Source: Alcaligenes sp. SDU_A2
GTDB taxonomy: Bacteria; Pseudomonadota; Gammaproteobacteria; Burkholderiales; Burkholderiaceae_B
Direction: 5' to 3'
Assembly (NCBI RefSeq): GCF_038237375.1
Contig: NZ_CP151273.1
Span: forward strand, 2,604,001 to 2,668,000
DNA length: 64,000 bases
Shown piece by piece: positions 56,845 to 64,000 of the stretch; positions within the stretch are counted from its first letter, which is position 1; every line of letters begins with the position of its first letter. The notes beneath the pieces were generated by a model, which saw only the letters and a program-made list of their open reading frames with translations, was not told the origin of the DNA and ran no database searches. A program made the translations under genes and the position numbers.

Positions 56845-57511
56845 GTCTAACAATAAAATCGTCCGTTTACCGGCCACAGAGCAGATTCCGACCATCATGC
56901 GGGAACTGCAGACTGCGGCCGATACATTAAAAGAAATGGGCGCTGGCGTCAGTGTATTTGGCAGCGCGCGCATCAAGCCCGGTCATCCGTACTACCAATT
57001 GGCTCAAGAAGTGGGACGACGCCTGGCCGGTGCCGGCGTCACCCTGATCGCCGGGGGTGGGCCCGGCCTGATGGAGGCGGCCAACAAGGGAGCCTTCGAG
57101 GCCGGCGGGCACAGTATCGGCCTGAATATACGCCTGCCCCACGAAACCACCAACAACCCCTACCAGACTCAAAGCCTGCAGTTTGAATATTTCTATTCGC
57201 GCAAGGCCACCTTTTTCATGCACAGCTGGGCCTATATTGCACTGCCCGGCGGCTTTGGCACCATGGACGAGCTGTTCGAGGTCATGACACTGGTGCAAAC
57301 CGGCAAAGTGCCGTCCGCTCCCATTGTACTGATCGGCACCGAGTTTTGGTCCGGCCTGATCGACTGGATTCGCAGCCAGTTGCTGACCCTGGGCCTGATC
57401 TCGCCCAAGGACCTGGATCTGTTGGTGATCACCGACGATCTGGACGAGGTCATGACCTATATAAACAAGTGTTGCGTACTGCCTAGGGCCGAACCCGCAT
57501 TGCCCCAGTAA
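56843..57511 (+). CDS. LOG-family phosphoribohydrolase (TIGR00730 type)
   Basis: 222 residues. It carries the Rossmann-like motif SVFGSARIKPGHPYY, then GGGPGLMEAANKGAFEAGG and the catalytic PGGFGTMDELFEV, diagnostic of the lysine-decarboxylase-like/LOG family (cytokinin riboside 5'-monophosphate phosphoribohydrolase). In bacteria it may hydrolyse nucleotide monophosphates such as AMP or modified AMP. The ATG at 56843 overlaps the polA start on the other strand, which is unusual; a start at ATG 56897 (MRELQTAADTL) is a sound alternative and would free room for promoters. Confidence 0.9.
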   Translation: MSNNKIVRLPATEQIPTIMRELQTAADTLKEMGAGVSVFGSARIKPGHPYYQLAQEVGRRLAGAGVTLIAGGGPGLMEAANKGAFEAGGHSIGLNIRLPHETTNNPYQTQSLQFEYFYSRKATFFMHSWAYIALPGGFGTMDELFEVMTLVQTGKVPSAPIVLIGTEFWSGLIDWIRSQLLTLGLISPKDLDLLVITDDLDEVMTYINKCCVLPRAEPALPQ

Positions 57512-57611
57512 GGCAGACGGGTTAAATTTGCATACTTTCTTCGGCCCTCCAACAGTAGGGCCGAATTTGTATTGAACGCCACAAGCCAGTCGATATTTGC
57601 AGGAGCACCAC

Positions 57612-58403
57612 ATGAACAAAATCCTAGCCCGCCTTCTGATGGCGGCTTTTTGCAGCGCGGCGCTGCCTGCTGTGCAGGCGGCCGGAATCGAGGAAATCCG
57701 CTTTGCCACCGAAGCCGGCTACCCTCCTTTTGAATACTTGAGCCCCAGCGGACAGTTGCAAGGCTTTGACATCGATATCGGCAACGAAATCTGTAAGCGC
57801 CTGCAAGCAAAATGCGTCTGGACCGACACCTCGTTCGACAGCCTGATTCCCGGTCTGCAGGCTCGCAAATTCGATCTGGCCAATTCCACCATGACGGCCA
57901 CCGCCGCGCGCGCCAAGGTGATCGACTTTACCGAACCCATGTACATAGTGCCGGTGCGCCTGGCTGCCCGCAAAGGCAGCGGTCTGGAGCCCACGGCCCA
58001 ATCGCTGGCCGGAAAACGCGTCGGCGTGCAGCAAGGCACCACCATGGAAACCTACGCGCGCCAGAACTGGGCCCCCAATGGCGTCACCGTGGTCGCCTAT
58101 CCCAGTTACACCGACGCCTTCAACGATCTGGCCGGGGGACGCGTGGATGCCACCTTCCAGGAAGCTCAAAATGCCGTGGAAGGTTTTCTGACCAAGCCGG
58201 CGGGTGCGGATTTCGAGCTGACCGGTGCTGTCATCACCGACAGCGCCATTTTGAACGAGCCTATCGCCATGGGTCTGCGCAAGGGCAACAAAAAGCTCAA
58301 AAATGCGGTCGATGAGGTACTGCGCGCCATGAAGGCCGACGGCACGCTGCAGACGTTCGCGGACAAGTATTTCCAGAAAGACAACATCCGTATTGCCCCC
58401 TGA
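57612..58403 (+). CDS. Periplasmic amino-acid-binding protein (HisJ/ArgT-like)
   Basis: 263 residues from ATG 57612, with AGGAG upstream. A signal peptide ends at about residue 24 (AAGIEE). The core carries FATEAGYPPFEYLSPSGQLQGFDIDIGNEIC, the SBP_bac_3 pattern, and DLANSTMTATAARAKVIDFTEPMY. It captures a basic or polar amino acid (lysine, arginine, ornithine or histidine are likely) for the two permeases encoded downstream. First gene of the operon. Confidence 0.9.
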   Translation: MNKILARLLMAAFCSAALPAVQAAGIEEIRFATEAGYPPFEYLSPSGQLQGFDIDIGNEICKRLQAKCVWTDTSFDSLIPGLQARKFDLANSTMTATAARAKVIDFTEPMYIVPVRLAARKGSGLEPTAQSLAGKRVGVQQGTTMETYARQNWAPNGVTVVAYPSYTDAFNDLAGGRVDATFQEAQNAVEGFLTKPAGADFELTGAVITDSAILNEPIAMGLRKGNKKLKNAVDEVLRAMKADGTLQTFADKYFQKDNIRIAP

Positions 58404-58418
58404 CCTGGACGCCAGATA

Positions 58419-59108
58419 ATGCTGCTTTACGGTTATGGGCCGCAATTGTTGGCCGGCACCTGGGAAACCATCAAACTGGCGATGCTCTCGCTGCTGGTAT
58501 CCCTGGTACTGGGCCTGCTTGCGGCTCTTATGAAGCTGTCCCGCGCGCCGCTGCTGCGGCTGGCGGGCGGCCTGTATACAACACTGATCCGGGGCATACC
58601 GGATCTGGTCTTATTGATGCTCTTTTTTTTCAGCCTGCAAATCTGGCTGAACGATGTGACCGATTGGCTGGAAGTGGACATGATAGAGATCGACCCCTTC
58701 GGTGCGGGGGTGGTCACCTTGGGCTTTATCTACGGAGCCTATTTTGCCGAAACCTTCCGTGGCGCCTTACTGGCCATACCCAAAGGTCAGATCGAAGCGG
58801 GCAAAGCGTGTGGCTGGAGTCCATTGCTGATCCTGCGCCGCATCCAGATTCCGCAAATGATGCGCTACGCACTGCCGGGCCTGGGCAATAACTGGCAGGT
58901 GCTGCTCAAGTCCACCGCTCTTGTGTCGCTGATCGGCCTGAGCGATGTGGTCAAAGTCGCGCAGAACGCAGGCAATGCCACATTCAACACCTTTTTGTTC
59001 GTAGGCCTGACGGCCTTGATCTACCTGGCGCTCACAGCGGTCAGCAACGTAGGGCTGCGCTACCTGGAGCGGCGCTACAACATGGGCGTTCGAGGAGCCG
59101 AATTCTGA
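58419..59108 (+). CDS. Amino-acid ABC transporter permease (HisQ-like)
   Basis: 229 residues, five membrane helices with the HAAP-type start YGPQLLAGTWETIKLAML. The EAA loop KGQIEAGKACGWSPLLILRRIQIPQMMRYALPGL faces the missing ATPase. It pairs with the downstream permease; the two genes overlap by one base. Confidence 0.9.
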   Translation: MLLYGYGPQLLAGTWETIKLAMLSLLVSLVLGLLAALMKLSRAPLLRLAGGLYTTLIRGIPDLVLLMLFFFSLQIWLNDVTDWLEVDMIEIDPFGAGVVTLGFIYGAYFAETFRGALLAIPKGQIEAGKACGWSPLLILRRIQIPQMMRYALPGLGNNWQVLLKSTALVSLIGLSDVVKVAQNAGNATFNTFLFVGLTALIYLALTAVSNVGLRYLERRYNMGVRGAEF

Positions 59109-59809
59109 TGGATGTACTGAACGAATTCTGGCGCGCCTACTTGTATCACAGCAACGGACAGCTCTCGGGGCTGGCCATGACCCTCTGGCTGCTGGTGCTA
59201 TCGGTCACGATAGGCTTTTTCCTGTCCATTTTTCTGGCGATGGGCCGCGTTTCGGCCCGGGCCTGGCTGTCGCGCCCGATCGGCGCCTTTACCTATTTCT
59301 TTCGCGGCACGCCTTTGTATGTGCAGATCCTGCTGATCTACACGGCCTTATACAAACTGGCCATCATTCAGGCCGTGCCACCGCTGGAAGCCTTTTTCCA
59401 AAGTGGGTTTAACTGCCTGGTGCTGGCCCTGACGCTGAACACCGTCGGTTACACGACAGAAATCTTTGCCGGTGCCATACGCAATATGCCGCCCGGCGAA
59501 GTGGAATCGGCCCGCGCCTACGGCATGTCGGGCTGGACGCTATACCGACGCGTGATCCTGCCCCAGGCGCTACGCCGGGCGCTGCCCGCCTACAGCAACG
59601 AAGTCATTCTGATGCTGCACGCAACCTCTCTGGCGTTCACCGCCACCGTGCCGGATCTGCTCAAGATCGCGCGCGATGCCAATGCCGCCACCTACCAGAC
59701 CTTTACCTCCTACGGCATTGCCGCCTTGATTTACCTGGGCGTGTCCTTTGCTCTGGTCGGCGCATTTCGTATCGTCGAAAAGCGCCAGATGGCGTTTCTG
59801 AACCGCTAG
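59108..59809 (+). CDS. Amino-acid ABC transporter permease (HisM-like)
   Basis: 233 residues, five membrane helices. The opening GLAMTLWLLVLSVTIGFFLSI and the EAA loop PPGEVESARAYGMSGWTLYRRVILPQALRRALPAY mark it as the HisM partner. It forms the membrane channel with the HisQ-like protein. The ATP-binding HisP-type gene expected next is absent here; the following gene on the opposite strand is unrelated, so the ATPase must be encoded elsewhere. Confidence 0.9.
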   Translation: MDVLNEFWRAYLYHSNGQLSGLAMTLWLLVLSVTIGFFLSIFLAMGRVSARAWLSRPIGAFTYFFRGTPLYVQILLIYTALYKLAIIQAVPPLEAFFQSGFNCLVLALTLNTVGYTTEIFAGAIRNMPPGEVESARAYGMSGWTLYRRVILPQALRRALPAYSNEVILMLHATSLAFTATVPDLLKIARDANAATYQTFTSYGIAALIYLGVSFALVGAFRIVEKRQMAFLNR

Positions 59810-59817
59810 CGTGCGCC

Positions 59818-59848
59818 GGCGGGGCGCTCCGTCAAGGAGTGCCCCGCC
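59818..59848. terminator. Hairpin between convergent hisM-like and DUF1641 genes
   Basis: GGCGGGGCGCTCC and GGAGTGCCCCGCC (one wobble) around a 5-nt loop, 8 bp beyond the permease stop. It lacks a U-tract but sits between converging genes and probably limits read-through in both directions. Confidence 0.6.
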
Positions 59849-59853
59849 GCGCA

Positions 59854-60312
59854 TTAATCGCCGGTATGGTCCAAATTCTGATAGCGCATCTGCTTACCCA
59901 TTACCCCGGCCGCCACTAAAAAGAAAGTCAGCCCGCGACGCACGTCCGGCTCTTTGGCCAAGCGCAGCAAACCCATCAATGAAGGTGTCTGCTCGGTAGC
60001 CCGTACCTGATCGGCGGCCATGCGCGCGGCATTACCCACCGCCCACACTGCACCTGTCCCCTCCTCCAGCGAACGCGCCAATTTCTCCACCATATAGTCA
60101 TCCGTCATGTCCACCAGATCGGCCATTAACGATGCCACATCCACCAATCGATTCAAGCGACCGCCGGCCAGCAGTGGCTCTATCTTGGCCAGCAGCTCTT
60201 CCAGCCCTTTGACGCCCGGGTCCTCGCCCAGCAACGCCTGCAGCCCCGTCGGTGCCTGGGCAGCCGCCGCTGCCAGACCTGGCTCCAACCCCGTGTCCAG
60301 TTGCGTCTTCAT
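59854..60312 (-). CDS. DUF1641 protein, partner of the SQR-like gene
   Basis: 152 residues from ATG 60312, chosen for AAGGAG at 6-nt spacing; ATG 60318 and 60330 are in frame upstream. The core has the DUF1641 pattern: LEELLAKIEPLLAGGRLNRLVDVASLMADLVDMTDDYMVEKLARSLEE, a helical hydrophobic region, then MGLLRLAKEPDVRRGLTFFLVAAGVMGK. DUF1641 genes often stand next to sulfide:quinone-oxidoreductase-like flavoproteins or formate dehydrogenases. Its start lies 14 nt after the SQR-like stop. The role is unknown. Confidence 0.82.
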   Translation of the reverse strand: MKTQLDTGLEPGLAAAAAQAPTGLQALLGEDPGVKGLEELLAKIEPLLAGGRLNRLVDVASLMADLVDMTDDYMVEKLARSLEEGTGAVWAVGNAARMAADQVRATEQTPSLMGLLRLAKEPDVRRGLTFFLVAAGVMGKQMRYQNLDHTGD

Positions 60313-60326
60313 ACCCATCTCCTTGC

Positions 60327-61517
60327 TCAAATCAATCCACGGGCCACGGCCCAGTACACGCCCCGATTAAATCCCTTGCGCATCAAACCACCCAATTTGG
60401 TGGGCGGCGTGGGATGCACGTCTTCCGTGTAGTCGTACCAAAGAGGCATGCCGCCCTCCAGCCCCATCTGGGCGACGGCGACCACACGTCCTTCGTACTC
60501 ATCACACGTGTGGCCAAAGCGAATTTCGGAAGCCAGATTATTGACCAATACCGGCGATTGGCTGTGGCAAGAGCCGCCTGCTTTGCTGATCGGTAGATCA
60601 ACCGTGTCTCCCAACACATAGACATTGTCCAGGCCCAGCACCTTCAGGGTCTGGTGGTCGGTCGGCACCCAGCCCTCGCCATCGGCTGCCTGCGAAATGC
60701 CCGAGTCGCGCACAGCCGGCACAGCAGTAATGGGCGGGGTGGCCATCAGAATATCAAAAGGCTCTTCGCCGCCTTCTTCCGAATAAGCGATCTTGCGTTC
60801 CGGATCGACGCGGCTGAGCGTAAAGCCACGCTGGTGATGGATACCCCGCTGCTCGAAAATGGGCGGCAGGACCTGGCAAACCTCATCCTGCAGAAATAGA
60901 CAATTGCGCAGCAACTGAGAAACCGTGGGATAGGTATACGATATCTGCACCTGATCGCGCACACCGCGCCGCCGCAGAAAATCGTCCAGCATCAACGTGG
61001 TTTCCACGGGCGCAATGCCGCACTGATGAGGCACATTGTGAGTCTTGGGGAAAGTCACGGTAATCAGCACTCGCCCTTTTTCCAGATGGCCCAGACGCTC
61101 GGCCAGCTGACGTGCAGGGGCATGCTGATAAAAATGATCCCCACCCTCTTTCAGACCTTCGATCTTCTCGGGAGCAGGCACGCAACCTGTCGAAAGGACC
61201 AGATAGTCATAGGAAATCTTCTTGCCGCTGGCGCAATACAGGCGACTGGCCGAAAAATCAAAACCGCTGACTTCCTCTAGCTGGAAATCGATCTCCGGGC
61301 GCAACAAGGAGCGTTGAGGACGCCGCAGTTCATCCCGAAAGAAAGCATTGAAAGCCACGTACATAAAAGCCGGCTTGTAATAATGCCAGGGCGAATTGGA
61401 TAAAAGAGTGATGCGAACCTTTCCGGAGCGGATTTCCGGATACAGTTTGGTGACCAGGTGATTGGCGGTCATGGTACCGCCTATCCCTCCCCCTACCACG
61501 ACAATATGCTGCGCCAT
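60327..61517 (-). CDS. Sulfide:quinone oxidoreductase-like flavoprotein
   Basis: 396 residues. The FAD motif is IVVVGGGIGGTMTANHL at the N-terminus, and the C-terminal FAD region is LDNVYVLGDTVDLPISKAGG. Cysteines typical of SQR chemistry occur in STGCVPAPEKIEG, HNVPHQCGIAPVE and GGSCHSQSPVLVNN. The C-terminus ends in an amphipathic stretch suited to membrane binding (GGLMRKGFNRGVYWAVARGLI). It probably transfers electrons from sulfide to quinone on the membrane, but other NDH-2-like activities cannot be excluded. It leads the DUF1641 gene. Confidence 0.85.
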   Translation of the reverse strand: MAQHIVVVGGGIGGTMTANHLVTKLYPEIRSGKVRITLLSNSPWHYYKPAFMYVAFNAFFRDELRRPQRSLLRPEIDFQLEEVSGFDFSASRLYCASGKKISYDYLVLSTGCVPAPEKIEGLKEGGDHFYQHAPARQLAERLGHLEKGRVLITVTFPKTHNVPHQCGIAPVETTLMLDDFLRRRGVRDQVQISYTYPTVSQLLRNCLFLQDEVCQVLPPIFEQRGIHHQRGFTLSRVDPERKIAYSEEGGEEPFDILMATPPITAVPAVRDSGISQAADGEGWVPTDHQTLKVLGLDNVYVLGDTVDLPISKAGGSCHSQSPVLVNNLASEIRFGHTCDEYEGRVVAVAQMGLEGGMPLWYDYTEDVHPTPPTKLGGLMRKGFNRGVYWAVARGLI

Positions 61518-61677
61518 CGGTGTTCTCCTTCAGGAAAAACGGACCGGCAAGACAGATGCCAAACGCCGGTCACAGGAACCAGCCATCGCATGACAGCAAT
61601 GTATCGCCCGGCCATCAGAAAACCGGAGCGAGACCCCAAAAAGAAAGCCAACCGGCAGAGGCTCTGCCTGCGCATAT

Positions 61678-61705
61678 AGATTAATAAAACCCTTTTTTAT
61701 TATCT
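61678..61705. promoter_or_regulatory. AT-rich inverted repeat upstream of the SQR-like gene
   Basis: AGATTAATAAAA and TTTTATTATCT arms (one bulged base) around a short C/T centre, in an AT-rich patch 161 bp upstream of the SQR-like start. A likely promoter or operator region; a small GGCAGAG-G-CTCTGCC hairpin lies near 61654. The rest of the 318-bp gap holds no gene. Confidence 0.4.
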
Positions 61706-61779
61706 ACAGTTATTAACCCCTAGCTGTTCATTGCGGGAAATGCCGTTCCTGCCCTACACATAAGCGTTGCCCAAAACGC

Positions 61780-61806
61780 AGAACGCCTGCACAAGGCAGG
61801 CGTTCT
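61780..61806 (-). terminator. Hairpin downstream of typA
   Basis: Perfect 11-bp arms (AGAACGCCTGC and GCAGGCGTTCT) with a 5-nt loop, 29 bp beyond the typA stop. On the minus strand it is followed by GCGTTTTGGG, a weak U-tract, so termination efficiency may be moderate. Confidence 0.75.
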
Positions 61807-61835
61807 GGTACTTCGTCAACAAACAGAAGCGGCGA

Positions 61836-63653
<1,818 letters not shown>

Positions 63654-63656
63654 AAC

Positions 63657-64000
63657 TCATCCTTCTGATTGAAGTTTCTTGGGCAAAATCTCGGTAGGCA
63701 AACTCTCGATGGCCAGCAAGGCCGACATCGGGTCTTCCATCGCCTGCAGCGGTTCAAGGCCATAAGCGTCGTCGATGTGAAAAGGACCCAGCTCCGTACG
63801 GCGCAAGGCCGACAGGTGGGCATAGCATCCCAGTGCGCGACCGATGTCCTGCGCCAGGGTCCGGATATAGGTTCCCTTGCTGCAGCGTACATACAGACGC
63901 GCGAAATGCGGCGTGCATTCCAGCACGTTTAACTCGCGAATCACGACCTGTCGTGCCTCGCGTTCCAGCTCTATGCCCTGACGGGCATATTCATACAGGG
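63657..64000 (-). CDS. truB: tRNA pseudouridine-55 synthase TruB, 5' end missing
   Basis: The C-terminal ~114 residues are present; the open frame continues to the window edge. The sequence [39 protein letters not shown] is the conserved TruB segment that binds the tRNA T-arm. TruB makes pseudouridine at position 55 of tRNA. It directly precedes typA, a common betaproteobacterial arrangement. A local ATG-like reading at 63944 is an internal GTG and not the gene start. Confidence 0.95.
   Translation of the reverse strand, partial: LYEYARQGIELEREARQVVIRELNVLECTPHFARLYVRCSKGTYIRTLAQDIGRALGCYAHLSALRRTELGPFHIDDAYGLEPLQAMEDPMSALLAIESLPTEILPKKLQSEG

Overview
The window reads as one contiguous chromosomal stretch of a GC-rich betaproteobacterium, most probably a member of Alcaligenaceae (Alcaligenes/Bordetella relatives). 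The reasons are the order rpsF-priB-rpsR-rplI-dnaB, the neighbours xseB-ispA-dxs, a truB-typA pair, a potFGHI operon and an hpnCDE squalene operon. No rRNA, tRNA, prophage, IS transposase, integrase or CRISPR array was seen.

Layout. (1) 1-17987 is a nearly complete type VI secretion (T6SS) cluster. The minus-strand half carries tssB-tssC-hcp-tssE-tssF-tssG, and tssG runs off the left edge. The plus-strand half carries tssJ-K-L, tagX-like, tssM, tagF and an OmpA-domain gene, and tssA returns on the minus strand. ClpV and VgrG are not in the window and may lie to the left. The three long intergenic gaps of this cluster are strikingly AT-rich. (2) 18106-22068 is a putrescine ABC importer, potFGHI. 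(3) 22145-26914 is a minus-strand run alr, SDR oxidoreductase, radA, tauE-like and kdkA. (4) 27070-30138 is hpnC-hpnD-hpnE, converting farnesyl diphosphate to squalene, followed by convergent speG. (5) 31650-35541 is alaC-hom-thrC (alanine/threonine synthesis). (6) 35710-40393 holds a Mth938-like gene, bcp, a frameshifted phoH-family gene, pdxA and a bile-acid-symporter-like carrier. (7) 41177-48554 holds dnaB, rplI, rpsR, priB, rpsF, folE2, dxs, ispA and xseB. (8) 48716-57511 holds sseA, a DMT exporter, htpX, a Na/Pi carrier, polA and a LOG-family gene. (9) 57612-61517 is an amino-acid ABC importer lacking its ATPase gene, and an SQR-like flavoprotein with a DUF1641 partner. (10) 61836-64000 is typA and the 3' end of truB.

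The most interesting signal is not a gene. The three largest intergenic gaps (30712-31649, 40394-41176, 53387-54126) contain four full copies and one half copy of an elaborate palindromic element of about 220-300 bp. Helices of unrelated sequence are each matched by compensatory changes in the partner strand, while short internal loops are nearly invariant and the 71-nt core has no indels. Each full copy sits 48-124 bp beyond a stop codon, with its core reading against that gene. This looks like a structured RNA or a DNA-hairpin repeat family, and I do not recognise it as any described class.

Functional links across the window: dxs and ispA supply the farnesyl diphosphate that HpnCDE turn into squalene, and potFGHI import plus SpeG acetylation handle polyamines. 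KdkA, TssA-M and TagX act at the cell envelope.
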